Shown: one piece after another, positions 53,742 to 63,122 of the stretch
Layout: every line of letters begins with the position of its first letter
Numbering within the stretch: position 1 is the first letter of the stretch
DNA from: Pseudomonas rhizoryzae
GTDB lineage: Bacteria; Pseudomonadota; Gammaproteobacteria; Pseudomonadales; Pseudomonadaceae
Assembly: GCF_005250615.1 (NCBI RefSeq)
Contig: NZ_SULM01000008.1
Coordinates: 248,001 to 312,000 of the forward strand
DNA length: 64,000 bases
Direction: 5' to 3'
Program-made: the position numbers and the translations under genes
Notes under the pieces: generated by a model
Told to the model about the DNA's origin: nothing
Database searches by the model: none
The model's input: the letters and a program-made list of their open reading frames with translations, nothing else

Positions 53742-53757
53742 TGGCAAGCTTTCTGCT
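53742..53757 (+). promoter_or_regulatory. sigma-54 promoter of glnK-amtB
   Basis: TGGCAAGCTTTCTGCT has GG and GC at the exact -24/-12 spacing of RpoN promoters. It is 170 bp upstream of glnK and downstream of the NtrC sites. Confidence 0.75.
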
Positions 53758-53873
53758 ACTGCCGATGCAGAGACGAGCGTCGGAGGCGCCTGGGTCAGAG
53801 GCACGCCACGGCGCTTTTGCCATGACCCCGGCGATCAACACGTCGACGGTTAAACAGACGGTCACTGCGCTAG

Positions 53874-54266
<393 letters not shown>

Positions 54267-54315
54267 CGATTTAAACCGACAGCCCAACCCCAAACGAGCC
54301 CCAGGAGAAACAACG

Positions 54316-55656
54316 ATGACTCTGCGCAAGTACGCAGGGCTAGGAGCCCTCATGTCTTTCGTAGCGCTGCCGGGCCTAGCCATGGCCCAGGAAGCGGCTG
54401 CGGCACCTGCCATCAATAGCGGTGATACCGCTTGGATGCTGGTCTCGACGGCACTCGTGCTGTTCATGACCATTCCGGGGCTCGCCTTGTTCTACGGCGG
54501 CATGGTTCGCGCCAAGAACGTCCTCTCGGTCATGATGCAGTGCTTCGCCATCACCGGTCTCGTCAGCATCCTGTGGATGCTCTACGGCTACAGCCTGGCC
54601 TTCGACACCACCGGCATGGAGAAGGGCGTCACCAACTTCAACTCCTTCATCGGCGGTCTGGGCAAGGCCTTCCTCTCCAGCCTGCAGCACGATGCCGTCA
54701 CCTCGGCCACCGCGCTGTTCCCGGAAAGCGTCTTCGTCACCTTCCAGATGACCTTCGCCATCATCACCCCGGCGCTGATCGTCGGTGCCTTCGCCGAGCG
54801 CATGAAGTTCTCCGCCATGCTGGTCTTCACCGGCCTGTGGTTCACCTTCGTCTACGCCCCCATCGCCCACATGGTCTGGAGCGGTGACGGCGGCCTGCTG
54901 TGGGACTGGGGCGTGCTGGACTTCGCCGGCGGCACCGTGGTGCACATCAACGCCGGTATCGCCGGTCTGGTCGCTGCCCTGGTTCTGGGCAAGCGCAAGG
55001 GCTACCCGGCCACGCCCATGGCACCGCACAACCTGGGCTACACCCTGGTGGGCGCGGCCATGCTGTGGGTCGGCTGGTTCGGCTTCAACGCCGGTTCCGC
55101 CGCTGCCGCCAATGGCACCGCGGGCATGGCCATGCTGACCACCCAGATCGCCACCGCTGCCGCCGCCCTGGGCTGGATGTTCGCCGAGTGGATCACCCAC
55201 GGTAAGCCGAGCGCCCTGGGCATCGCTTCCGGCGTGGTCGCCGGTCTGGTCGCCATCACCCCGGCCGCTGGTACCGCCGGCCCCATGGGCGCCCTGATCA
55301 TCGGTCTGGCCGCTGGCGTGCTGTGCTTCTTCAGCGCCACCAGCCTCAAGCGCAAGCTGGGCTACGACGACTCCCTGGACGCCTTTGGCGTGCATGGCAT
55401 CGGCGGCATCGTCGGCGCCCTGCTGACCGGTATCTTCGCAGCCCCGTCCCTGGGTGGCTTCGGTACCGTGACCGACATCGGCGCGCAGTTCTTCATCCAG
55501 TTCAAGGGCGTTGCCTTCACCATCATCTACACCGGCATCGTCACCTTCGTGATCCTCAAGGTGCTGGACATGGTCATGGGCCTGAGAGTCAACGAGGAAG
55601 AAGAGACCGTGGGTCTGGACCTCACCCTGCACAACGAGCGCGGCTACAACCTGTAA
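54316..55656 (+). CDS. amtB: ammonium transporter AmtB
   Basis: A 446-residue Amt protein. A cleavable signal peptide (to about MAQE, residue 25) precedes 11 helices. Signatures include GLALFYGGMVRAKNVLS, TFAIITPALIVGAFAERMKF, AHMVWS (first pore His) and DAFGVHGIGGIVGALLTG (second pore His). It moves ammonium and is regulated by GlnK. An AGGAGAAACAACG site precedes the ATG. A terminator follows. Confidence 0.97.
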   Translation: MTLRKYAGLGALMSFVALPGLAMAQEAAAAPAINSGDTAWMLVSTALVLFMTIPGLALFYGGMVRAKNVLSVMMQCFAITGLVSILWMLYGYSLAFDTTGMEKGVTNFNSFIGGLGKAFLSSLQHDAVTSATALFPESVFVTFQMTFAIITPALIVGAFAERMKFSAMLVFTGLWFTFVYAPIAHMVWSGDGGLLWDWGVLDFAGGTVVHINAGIAGLVAALVLGKRKGYPATPMAPHNLGYTLVGAAMLWVGWFGFNAGSAAAANGTAGMAMLTTQIATAAAALGWMFAEWITHGKPSALGIASGVVAGLVAITPAAGTAGPMGALIIGLAAGVLCFFSATSLKRKLGYDDSLDAFGVHGIGGIVGALLTGIFAAPSLGGFGTVTDIGAQFFIQFKGVAFTIIYTGIVTFVILKVLDMVMGLRVNEEEETVGLDLTLHNERGYNL

Positions 55657-55670
55657 GCCGGACTCAGCCG

Positions 55671-55698
55671 AAAAAGGCGCCGCGAGGCGCCTTTTTTG
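55671..55698 (+). terminator. intrinsic terminator after amtB
   Basis: Stem AAAAAGGCGCC/GGCGCCTTTTTT with GCGA loop, 15 bp after the stop. Confidence 0.9.
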
Positions 55699-55829
55699 CG
55701 TCTGCCATACGGCTGGAACAACCGTCGTCCTGCTGTGTCTAGACTGCACGCCGGCGGTGTGCATTCACCGCTTTGCTTTTCCGATCGTCGCGCTAGAATG
55801 CGCGCCCAGTCAGTCGGCGGGGGTTGTTC

Positions 55830-56249
55830 ATGTGGCTGCAGCGAACCTTTTCCCTGCGCGCGCGGGCGCGCGGCTTCCATTTGATTACCGATGAGGTGGT
55901 GGAGCAGCTGCCGGAGCTGGGGCAGTGCCGGATCGGACTGCTGCACCTGTGGTTGCAGCACACCTCGGCGTCCCTGACCATCAACGAGAATGCCGATGGG
56001 GCGGTACGGCGCGACTTCGAGCGGTTCTTCAACCAACTGGTGCCCCAGGGCCAGGGTGGTTATGAGCATGACTACGAAGGGCCGGATGACCTGCCCGCGC
56101 ATTTCAAGAGCAGCCTGCTCGGCTGCAGCCTGAGCCTGCCGATCCAGCAGGGGCGGCTGGCCCTGGGGACCTGGCAGGGCATCTATCTGGGTGAGCACCG
56201 CGACCAGGGCGGCGCACGTCGCGTGATCGCGACGCTGCAAGGCGAATAG
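55830..56249 (+). CDS. YjbQ-family protein
   Basis: A 139-residue beta-rich protein of the UPF0047/YjbQ family ([67 protein letters not shown]). E. coli YjbQ has thiamine-phosphate synthase-like activity in vitro, but its real role is unsettled. The ATG at 55830 is taken; the frame opens six bases earlier with TTG. It lies between amtB and sutA, as in other pseudomonads. Confidence 0.88.
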   Translation: MWLQRTFSLRARARGFHLITDEVVEQLPELGQCRIGLLHLWLQHTSASLTINENADGAVRRDFERFFNQLVPQGQGGYEHDYEGPDDLPAHFKSSLLGCSLSLPIQQGRLALGTWQGIYLGEHRDQGGARRVIATLQGE

Positions 56250-56320
56250 CCAGGAATTTTTCTTTGGAGGTCGCGTCAAAACGCGCGGCCCGATTTTACC
56301 AATGTGTTTGGAGGCGGTTT

Positions 56321-56656
56321 ATGAGCGACGAAGATCTCGAGCAGGACGACCTGGAGACGGGGGCGGAGGAAGACGAGGGCGATAACGAAGAATTCGCCGC
56401 GGCGACCGAAGACGCCGAAGCCGAGGACAGTGGCGACGGCGAGACGCCGGCGTCCACCAGCAAGGCGAAGAAGAAGCGGGAAGCGGAGCCCGAGGAGCTG
56501 CCTTCCGTCGAGGCCAAGCAGCGCGAGCGGGACGCCTTGGAAAAGGCCATGCAGGAGTTCCTGGCGCGCGGTGGCAAGGTGCAGGAAATCGATGCCAATG
56601 TGGTTGCCGATCCGCCCAAGAAGCCCGATAGCAAATATGGCAGTCGTCCTATCTAG
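56321..56656 (+). CDS. sutA: RNA polymerase-associated regulator SutA
   Basis: A 111-residue protein with an intrinsically disordered, Glu/Asp-rich N-terminal half, a helix (KQRERDALEKAMQEFLARGGKVQEI) and a C-terminal tail ending ADPPKKPDSKYGSRPI, which is diagnostic of SutA. In P. aeruginosa SutA binds RNA polymerase and boosts expression during slow growth. A GGAGGCGG site precedes the ATG. A terminator follows. Confidence 0.93.
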   Translation: MSDEDLEQDDLETGAEEDEGDNEEFAAATEDAEAEDSGDGETPASTSKAKKKREAEPEELPSVEAKQRERDALEKAMQEFLARGGKVQEIDANVVADPPKKPDSKYGSRPI

Positions 56657-56676
56657 GATCGCGCCATACCGCCTAC

Positions 56677-56706
56677 GAAACCCCGCCGCGGCGGGGTTTC
56701 GTTTGT
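56677..56706 (+). terminator. intrinsic terminator after sutA
   Basis: Stem GAAACCCCGC/GCGGGGTTTC followed by GTTTGT, about 20 bp past the stop. Confidence 0.8.
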
Positions 56707-56713
56707 CTGGCGA

Positions 56714-56806
56714 TCAGACCAGTGCCATCACCATGATGAAGCCGGTAAAGGCCGCAGCCATGGTTGCAAGGCAGGCCATGCAGATTACATCGTCTCTCTC
56801 ATACAT
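56714..56806 (-). CDS. possible 30-aa membrane microprotein
   Basis: A short leftward frame, MYERDDVICMACLATM..., would encode a charged N-terminus and one transmembrane helix (AAAFTGFIMVMALV). The ribosome site is weak, so this is only a candidate. It is too short for standard gene calling and lies convergent to sutA. Confidence 0.3.
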   Translation of the reverse strand: MYERDDVICMACLATMAAAFTGFIMVMALV

Positions 56807-56921
56807 GTTGGCGGCGCCCTGAAAGCCCTAGTGGGTGATGGCATTCTGCTCCCCTGGCAAATAGTTGCCTGTGCTACTCATCGCAAAAGGCCACCATTCG
56901 AGTCCGGCTATGCCAAGCAGT

Positions 56922-57263
56922 TCACCAATGCCGGGGCGGACCGTAATAGGGGCGCGTCTCGTAACCAGGCGGCGGGGCATAATGCCCGGGTGGGAGCGGA
57001 CGCCAATGGGGCGCGACGTATTCCTGCTGTGGATAGGGGCGATAGTAGCTGTAGGGGTAGCGATCCCTACGGTAGTAGGGGTGGTACCGGTGATGCCGTC
57101 GGTACTCGCCCACCGGCCTGAAATCGGCCGCGTCGGGGCCCGCCTCGGCGCCGATGGTCCAGCGTTGCGCCGGACCGTCGCCCGGCAGCTCGTGGGCCGC
57201 TGCCAGGCTGCTGGCGGTCAGGGCGGCGGTCAACAGCAGGATCAGGGACGCTTGCGATGCCAT
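56922..57263 (-). CDS. secreted Tyr/Pro/His-rich small protein
   Basis: A 113-residue protein with a signal peptide (ASLILLLTAALTASSLAAA, cleaved about residue 22) and a mature part rich in Tyr, Pro, Arg and His (RYHPYYRRDRYPYSYYRPYPQ). This composition is common in small exported proteins of unknown function. The start is at 57263 (MASQASL); the 13 residues upstream are charged and less likely. Confidence 0.65.
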   Translation of the reverse strand: MASQASLILLLTAALTASSLAAAHELPGDGPAQRWTIGAEAGPDAADFRPVGEYRRHHRYHPYYRRDRYPYSYYRPYPQQEYVAPHWRPLPPGHYAPPPGYETRPYYGPPRHW

Positions 57264-57369
57264 GGTGCTCTCCTCGCGGCGCTCGATGGGCCGCGTCACC
57301 ATGAAACACCTTTGGCTGTCAGCGGGCGTCAGGCCAGGTAAAGGTCTGGTAAGACTCCGCCGGGTCCGC

Positions 57370-57480
57370 TCAGCCCCAGTCCAGACCCTGCATGCCCACC
57401 GCCAATATGAGGGCCAGCGCCAGGAGGCCGATGCCGCACATCAGGATCGCCAGCTCCAGTTGATCCAGGCGTCGTTTCAT
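57370..57480 (-). CDS. single-pass membrane microprotein, 36 aa
   Basis: A 36-residue protein, MKRRLDQLELAILMCGIGLLALALILA..., with a basic N-terminus and one membrane helix. Its ATG overlaps the stop of the gene before it (ATGA), supporting translational coupling. Function unknown. Confidence 0.5.
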   Translation of the reverse strand: MKRRLDQLELAILMCGIGLLALALILAVGMQGLDWG

Positions 57481-57818
57481 CCCTGCCACCACTGCCAGAG
57501 GGTAAAGCCGACCAGCGCCATGACCAGGCCGAGAAAGAGCCGATTCAGCCACAGGCTGATACCACTGAGCAGCGACAGCCAGAGCGGGACGGCAGGCTGC
57601 GTAGGGGTGGCCAGGGAGGGGTCGAGCATCGCCTGGGGCAGGACGCCACTTTGATCGGCAAGGGGGAGCAAGCGAATGGGCATCGGGTAAGCGCCTCCGT
57701 GCGCTGAGAGCAGAAGAGGGGTCGCGCCCGCGGTGAAGGTGCGAAGCGACCCTGGCGGCGCGGCAGTGAAGGCCGCTTGCCAATCGTGTTCCGGATCATC
57801 GCCGAAAAGGCGGCTCAT
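57477..57818 (-). CDS. hypothetical protein with C-terminal membrane helix
   Basis: A 113-residue protein (from MSRLFGDDPEHDWQAAF) whose last third (LSGISLWLNRLFLGLVMALVGFTLWQWW) is a membrane anchor. The start is uncertain, as the frame is open to 57890 and no clear ribosome site is seen. It overlaps the microprotein that follows by ATGA. No family is recognised. Confidence 0.45.
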   Translation of the reverse strand: MSRLFGDDPEHDWQAAFTAAPPGSLRTFTAGATPLLLSAHGGAYPMPIRLLPLADQSGVLPQAMLDPSLATPTQPAVPLWLSLLSGISLWLNRLFLGLVMALVGFTLWQWWQG

Positions 57819-58005
57819 GAGGTGACGATGCGATGAAAAGGTCGGGCCGTTCCCACTCTTTACGGCAATTGCCAGCGTCTTTGCGGTCATCGTGAAGGCT
57901 CATGAGGTGATGAGCGGATTCATCCGGGACTTGAGCAGGCGGCACGACTGGAGCAGCCTTGCTGACCATAGCGCGAACGGCCGCCGCGGCTTCTGGAAAA
58001 ACGTC

Positions 58006-58326
58006 ATGATCAATCTGTTTAACGACCTGCCCGACGCCGCTCTTGCGGAGGTATTCACACCTTTGCTCAGTAGGCCCGGATGCCGGATCGAGCGCATCGT
58101 TTCCCAGGGACAGTCCACCCCGGCCCACGAGCCCTATCGGCAGGCGCACGACGAATGGGTCGTGTTGCTCAAAGGGGCCGCGCGGGTGGCCCTGGAGGGG
58201 CGCGAGGTGGCCTTGCAGCCGGGCGACACGCTGTTCATCCCGGCGCATACCGAGCACTGGGTGACCTTTACCGATCCCGCGGTTGCCAGCGTCTGGCTGG
58301 CGATTCACTTCGAGGCGGCGACCTGA
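58006..58326 (+). CDS. cupin-domain protein
   Basis: A 106-residue single-domain cupin: EWVVLLKGAARVALEGREVALQPGDTLFIPAHTEHWVTFT carries the two conserved beta-barrel motifs, with metal ligands in AHDEW and AHTEHW. The ATG at 58006 (MINLFNDLPDA) gives a compact domain; the open frame begins at 57892. Its ligand is unknown. Confidence 0.82.
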   Translation: MINLFNDLPDAALAEVFTPLLSRPGCRIERIVSQGQSTPAHEPYRQAHDEWVVLLKGAARVALEGREVALQPGDTLFIPAHTEHWVTFTDPAVASVWLAIHFEAAT

Positions 58327-58460
58327 GCCCAGGCATCCGCACGGCCAGGAATCGATAACGGCCAGGCTATCGTTGGTCGCGAGCGTCGTTAGGTGCTGTG
58401 CCGATCCAGCGCCCTTCCGGGACGAGAAGGAAGGGCGCCCGCTGAGCGATCGGCTGAAGG

Positions 58461-58814
58461 CTACTTAGCCAGGGTCACCGGGCCATGATCGTCGCAATGG
58501 CCGTCGTGGACATGGTGCAGGCGGCCATCCACCAGGTAGTCGACGTGGTCGCCATGGGGCACGGCTTCATGGCCGCAGTCCGGGCCGTGGACATGGTCGG
58601 CTGCATGGCCGGAACTCTGGCCATGGGTGCACTGGTCGGGATTGGTGGCGCTGACTTCGATGACGTGCTCGTCCACGTGATCGCCATGCATGTGGTGCAG
58701 GTGGCCGTCATGGAGATAATCGACGTGGCCGTCGTGCTCGATGGCGGTGTGTCCGCAATTCGGCCCATGCTGGTGGCTGTGGTTGGCGTGATGCTTGTCG
58801 CTGCAGGTGGTCAT
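58461..58814 (-). CDS. histidine-rich tandem-module metal-binding protein
   Basis: A 117-residue protein with about 27 His. It consists of two near-repeat modules of 37 residues, each of the form H.HGP.CGH.A..H..HVDYL.DG.LHH.H..H.D.H, joined by a linker containing another Cys-x-His. No signal peptide is present. Such composition points to Zn, Ni or Cu binding, storage or chaperoning, though the metal is not known. The promoter (58856-58888) looks MerR-type. The start is at 58814 (MTTCSDKHH). Confidence 0.85.
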   Translation of the reverse strand: MTTCSDKHHANHSHQHGPNCGHTAIEHDGHVDYLHDGHLHHMHGDHVDEHVIEVSATNPDQCTHGQSSGHAADHVHGPDCGHEAVPHGDHVDYLVDGRLHHVHDGHCDDHGPVTLAK

Positions 58815-58855
58815 GGTACTGACTCCGAAAAGGGTGGCGGTTGGGTGATGCCACG

Positions 58856-58888
58856 CTATTACGAAGTCTGTAGTGGGTAGAGAGTCAA
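58856..58888 (-). promoter_or_regulatory. MerR/CadR-like metal promoter
   Basis: On the minus strand, TTGACT (-35) and TAATAG or GTAATA (-10) are 20-21 bp apart. The spacer holds an imperfect dyad (ACTCTCTAC and CTACAGACT) similar to ZntR/CadR operators. It lies about 40 bp before the His-rich gene. Confidence 0.55.
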
Positions 58889-59047
58889 GCAGGGTTGGGC
58901 AAAATTTTTTACGGAGACGAGGGGCTGTGGAGGCTCTAAGGCGAGCCTTTGGGTGACGGTCGACATCCGTCAGGCTTCGCTGGGAAGGCGGGAGCGGCCG
59001 CAGTACCAACCGCGCGCAGGGCGCCCGTCATGCTTTTTTCCGGGCAC

Positions 59048-59073
59048 AAAAAAACCGGCCTAGGCCGGTTTTT
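59048..59073 (-). terminator. intrinsic terminator after tRNA-Phe
   Basis: Palindrome AAAAACCGGCC-TA-GGCCGGTTTTT, 40 bp downstream of the tRNA on its strand. Confidence 0.85.
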
Positions 59074-59113
59074 CTGATCTCCGGGGTTCAACAGAACCCA
59101 CGGAGCTATATTT

Positions 59114-59189
59114 TGGTGCCCAGGGACGGAATCGAACCGCCGACACGGGGATTTTCAATCCCCTGCTCTACCAACTGAGCTACCTGGGC
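59114..59189 (-). tRNA. tRNA-Phe (GAA)
   Basis: A 76-nt cloverleaf on the minus strand: GCCCAGG acceptor, D-loop AGCTCAGTTGGTAGAGC, anticodon stem-loop with GAA, T-arm GGTTCGATTCC and an encoded CCA end. Confidence 0.97.
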
Positions 59190-59275
59190 AACGGGGCGCA
59201 TTAAAAGCGTTTCTCGACCTTGTGTCAACAGCGAGCCCAAAAAAATTTAGATTTTTCGGGCGCTTAGCTGTTGGG

Positions 59276-59548
59276 TCAGGCGCTGGGGGGTACGTAGCCT
59301 TCGGCTTGGGCGTAGTCTTCGCCGGAGAGGAACTTGTCCATCTCGGCCTGGAGGAACTTGCGATCCTCGGCGTTCATCATGTTCAGCCGGCGCTCGTTGA
59401 TGAGCATGGTCTGGTGTTTCTGCCACTCTTCCCAGGCCTGCTTGGAGACGTGCTGGTAGATGTCTTCGCCCTTGGCGCCGGGGTAGGGCGGACGATCGAG
59501 GCCGGGCAGCTCCTGCTTGTGCTTGCGGCACATCACGGTGCGGGTCAT
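59276..59548 (-). CDS. yggX: Fe(2+)-trafficking protein YggX
   Basis: A 90-residue protein, [31 protein letters not shown]..., matching YggX, which protects Fe-S clusters from oxidative damage. The near-N-terminal Cys7 is conserved. Its start overlaps the mutY stop by 4 bp, a common pairing. Confidence 0.96.
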   Translation of the reverse strand: MTRTVMCRKHKQELPGLDRPPYPGAKGEDIYQHVSKQAWEEWQKHQTMLINERRLNMMNAEDRKFLQAEMDKFLSGEDYAQAEGYVPPSA

Positions 59549-60609
59549 GCGGGTTCTCCTTTGAGCGCCTGCGCGGCGCGCTTGAGCAGTTTCTGCACCG
59601 GGGCGGCGAGGCCCAGGCGCGGCGGGGAGGCGAGGTTATACCAAAGCCAGTCGCCCTCGGCCACGGCGTGGCGGCGGTGGTCCACCTGCACCAGCCAGGG
59701 CTCGATGGCCAACTGGAAGTGGCTGAAGGTATGCACCAGGCCGGGCAGCGCCTGGCGTTCGTCGATGGTCAGCCCCTGGCGTTCGGCCAGGACTTCGAAT
59801 TCGGTGACGTCGGCCACTTCCGGTGGTCCCCACAGGCCGCCCCAGAGGCCGGTGGAAGGCCGTCGCTGCAGGAGCACGGCATTGTCGTCGTTGACGAACA
59901 GCGGCATCAGGGTGTGCCGCTGTGGCAGCGTCTTGCGTGGCTTGGATGCGGGAAAGTCGGTCTCCTGGCCCAGCAGGTGGGCGCGGCAGCCGGGCTTGAC
60001 CGGGCACAGCAGGCAGCTGGGTTTGCTACGGGTACAGAGGGTGGCGCCCAGGTCCATCATCGCCTGGGTGTAGTGGCCGACGCGCTCATGGGGCATCAGC
60101 CGCTCTGCCACGTCCCACAGGCGCCGGGCCACGGCCGGCTCGCCCGGATAACCCGGGGTAGCGGTGTAGCGCGCCAGCACCCGCTTGACGTTGCCATCGA
60201 GGATGGGCGCGCGGATGTTCATGCTCAGGCTGGCGATGGCTCCGGCGGTGGAGCGGCCGATGCCGGGCAGCTCGGCCAGGGCTTCGACGCTGCGGGGGAA
60301 TTCACCACCGTGGCGCTCGACCACGGTCTTGGCGGCCTTGTGCAGGTTGCGCGCGCGACTGTAGTAGCCGAGCCCGGTCCAGAGGTGCAGCACCTCGTCC
60401 TCGGGCGCGGCGGCCAGCGCCTCGACCGTGGGCAGCGCCTGCATGAAGCGGTCGAAATAGCCCAGCACGGTGGCGACCTGGGTCTGCTGGAGCATGATCT
60501 CCGAGACCCAGACACGATAGGGCGTCACGGCCTGTTGCCAGGGCAGGTCCTTGCGGCCGTGCAGGTCGTACCAGGCCAGTACGGCGGTACCGAAAGCGTC
60601 GTCAGTCAT
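59545..60609 (-). CDS. mutY: A/G-specific adenine glycosylase
   Basis: A 354-residue MutY. The catalytic Glu lies in [12 protein letters not shown], the HhH-GPD motif in [14 protein letters not shown] with Asp in ILDGNVKRV, the [4Fe-4S] ligands are C-x6-C-x2-C-x5-C ([17 protein letters not shown]), and a NUDIX-like 8-oxoG recognition domain follows ([16 protein letters not shown]). It removes A opposite 8-oxoG. It overlaps yggX and the asmA-like gene by 4 bp each. Confidence 0.97.
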   Translation of the reverse strand: MTDDAFGTAVLAWYDLHGRKDLPWQQAVTPYRVWVSEIMLQQTQVATVLGYFDRFMQALPTVEALAAAPEDEVLHLWTGLGYYSRARNLHKAAKTVVERHGGEFPRSVEALAELPGIGRSTAGAIASLSMNIRAPILDGNVKRVLARYTATPGYPGEPAVARRLWDVAERLMPHERVGHYTQAMMDLGATLCTRSKPSCLLCPVKPGCRAHLLGQETDFPASKPRKTLPQRHTLMPLFVNDDNAVLLQRRPSTGLWGGLWGPPEVADVTEFEVLAERQGLTIDERQALPGLVHTFSHFQLAIEPWLVQVDHRRHAVAEGDWLWYNLASPPRLGLAAPVQKLLKRAAQALKGEPA

Positions 60610-62825
60610 CGGCGTTGCAGCAGTCCCCGGATGGCGTTCTGAATGTCGGGGCTGATCTTATCACCGAGCTTCTCTTCGATTTTTTCGTTCAGACGATTGC
60701 CGGCGGCCTGGGCGATGATCTGGCCCATGGCCTGGCGGTCCAGGCGGCAGGCCTTGGCGCCCAGTTCCAGGGGACCGCGGCACTGCAGTGGCCACTCGAT
60801 GTCGGCATAGCGTTCGCCGACCTTGCAGCCCGGATCGGCGGCGGCGTTGGTGTCGCCCTGGACGGTGATGCCCAGGTGGTAATCGAGGCCAAGGGTCCGC
60901 AGGTCGATGTCGCCATCACCCTTGACCGCCAGTCCCGGCACGCTGACGCGCAGGTCCTGGTTGCGCGCCACGCCGTTGACGATGCTGAGGGTGCCACTCA
61001 ACTGGCGGAACGGGGTGTTCTGGCCACCGTGGGGCAGTTCCAGTGGCTTGCGATTGAGCAGGGAGATGCCCTGGCACAGCTGGCTTTCGACGTTGGCGTC
61101 GATGAGCTGGCCATTGCGCAGGGCGAAGCGAGCGGTACCGTCCAGATTGTCGATCAGGGCGCGCTGGCTGGCGCCGCTGCTGCGCAGGTCGGCGTCCAGG
61201 TCGAGCAGGCCTTCCACCGGCGGCTTCTGGCCCTGGGCCTGCAGGATGCGCTCCACCGGCACGCCATTGATGCGTTCCTTGACGCTGAGCTGGGGTTGGG
61301 CGCCGCGCACGTCGAGGGTGCCATTGGCCTGGAAGTTGCCACCGAACAGCTCGCCGCTCAGGTCGCTGAGTTGCAACTGGCCATCGTTGGCCGTGGCCTT
61401 GAAGCTGGCGTTCTCGAAGGGCAGATGGTCCAGCGTCAGCTGTTGCAGGCTCAGCTCGACATTGGCATCGAGGCTGCGCAGGCGCTCCACCGGCAGCAGG
61501 TTTTCCTGGCTCCAGGCGTGCTGGGTCGGGGCTTCCGGCAACGGCGAGTTGCCCTGGGCCGCGCTGGCGTCGACCTGGGCGACTTCCTGTTGGCGCGCAC
61601 CGTTGGCCTGGCGGGCCGCGGCGGTCTTGGCCGGCAGATAGCGATCCAGGTCCAGGGTGTCGCCACTGAGCTGGACGCGCAGGGCGCGGCGGGCGATGTC
61701 GTCGACGGCGACGCGGCCCTTGAGGGTGCTGTCGTCGAGGTTGAAGTTGAAGTCGTTCAGCACCAGGGCATTGCGGCTGGCCTGTAGCTGGGCGTTCATC
61801 TCGAAGCGCTGCAGGGTCTTGGCATCGGCCATGGCCGGCAATTCGACGCCGATGCTGTCGAGGAAGGCGCGCAGGTCCAGGCGGGCGATGGAGACACCAC
61901 CGGTCAGTTGGGGCTCGGTCTCGAGACCGGTGAGCTTGAGATCGCCCAGGGCCTTGAGGTCGTTGGCGGTGAGCTTGAGGCTGGTCCATTCGGCGGTCTG
62001 GGCGCGGCGGTCGACGGCGAGTTCGCCGCTGGCGGAATAGTTGACCAGTTTGCCGTTGAAGGGCTCGCCGGTGGCATCGCCGGTGAGTTGCAGGCCGTCC
62101 AGGGCGTATTGCTGGCTGGCCGGATCGTAGCGGAATTCACCGCTGAGCTGCACCGTGGCATTCACCGGTGGCTGGGTGGTGCTGGCGGTACCGGCCAGCT
62201 TGAGCGGAATGGCCGTGCCGGGGTAGATGGCACCGGTCTGCAGGTCGATGCCGTCGAAGGCGTAGTGGGCGCCACTGCGGGCGTCGCTGTATTCGATGCG
62301 CGAGTTGCGGATCGTCAGGCTTTCGACGTTGAGCTTGAGCGGTTGGCGATGGCCTGTCGCGGGTTCGTTCGCGGCGGGGGTGTCCGCCGCAGGGGCGTCG
62401 GCCTGGCCGGGCTGGGGCGCGGGGCGGCCGATCTCCGCCCAGTTGCTGCGGCCCTGGTCATCGCGGCTGGCGGTGAGGTCCAGGCCGTCGATCTTGACGT
62501 CGCTCATCTCCAGGTCGCGGCGCAGCAGCAGGGGCAGCAGGCGCACCGAGAGGATCAGGCGCTGCACCTGGGCGAGCTGGCGATCCGGGGTGGCGGCACT
62601 GGCCAGGGTGGCGTCGTGCAATTCGACGCCCAGCCAGGGGAACAGACTCCAGCCGATGTCGCCCTTGAGCTGTAGGTCGACGTTGGCCTTGTCGCGTGCC
62701 AGCTGACGGATCTCGTCCTTGTAGTCGTTGGGATCGACCAGGTGGGTGAGGGCGAAGCCTACGGCGACCAGCAGGAGCAGCAGGCCGACGAGAACGATAC
62801 CCAGCACTTTGGCGAAAGCTTTCAT
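60606..62825 (-). CDS. AsmA-family protein
   Basis: A 739-residue AsmA-like protein: one N-terminal membrane helix (VLGIVLVGLLLLLVAVGFAL) followed by a long periplasmic, beta-rich chain with typical AsmA motifs (YKDEIRQLARDKANVDLQLKGDIGWSLFPWLGVELHDATLA; FRQLSGTLSIVNGVARNQDLRVSVPGLAVKGDGDIDL). AsmA proteins are linked to phospholipid transport and outer-membrane assembly. The start is at 62825; the open frame runs to 63023. Confidence 0.93.
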   Translation of the reverse strand: MKAFAKVLGIVLVGLLLLLVAVGFALTHLVDPNDYKDEIRQLARDKANVDLQLKGDIGWSLFPWLGVELHDATLASAATPDRQLAQVQRLILSVRLLPLLLRRDLEMSDVKIDGLDLTASRDDQGRSNWAEIGRPAPQPGQADAPAADTPAANEPATGHRQPLKLNVESLTIRNSRIEYSDARSGAHYAFDGIDLQTGAIYPGTAIPLKLAGTASTTQPPVNATVQLSGEFRYDPASQQYALDGLQLTGDATGEPFNGKLVNYSASGELAVDRRAQTAEWTSLKLTANDLKALGDLKLTGLETEPQLTGGVSIARLDLRAFLDSIGVELPAMADAKTLQRFEMNAQLQASRNALVLNDFNFNLDDSTLKGRVAVDDIARRALRVQLSGDTLDLDRYLPAKTAAARQANGARQQEVAQVDASAAQGNSPLPEAPTQHAWSQENLLPVERLRSLDANVELSLQQLTLDHLPFENASFKATANDGQLQLSDLSGELFGGNFQANGTLDVRGAQPQLSVKERINGVPVERILQAQGQKPPVEGLLDLDADLRSSGASQRALIDNLDGTARFALRNGQLIDANVESQLCQGISLLNRKPLELPHGGQNTPFRQLSGTLSIVNGVARNQDLRVSVPGLAVKGDGDIDLRTLGLDYHLGITVQGDTNAAADPGCKVGERYADIEWPLQCRGPLELGAKACRLDRQAMGQIIAQAAGNRLNEKIEEKLGDKISPDIQNAIRGLLQRR

Positions 62826-63122
62826 GGCGAGGAAATTCCTGTTCCGACGGGCGATGGCGCGACTGGCCAGTATAAGGGCTTGGACTGGCCCGGATGACAC
62901 CGGGGTGTCGGGCCTGTGACAGCCGTGGTGGTCGCCCGTTTCGTCGGACGTCTGGCACCGCCCGTACCCTGGTAAATGAGAAGGGGTGGCAGTTAGCCAG
63001 GGGTGCGTTTTAATGTCGCGCACCTTCGGTCGGTTGACGCCGTTTCTTTGACTCGTTTACGGGGAAGCGTGCAGGGAATGTCCACCGGCCCGAACGTTAC
63101 ACACTAGAAAAGGGCTGAACCC
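62826..63122. other. divergent intergenic region, asmA-like / MFS
   Basis: About 300 bp between divergent genes. No repeats or operators that I can defend. Confidence 0.4.

Noticed and set aside
59114..59189. tRNA-Phe as an integration site for an island
   Set aside because: No integrase gene or repeated tRNA 3' end was seen on either side; the flanks are ordinary genes.
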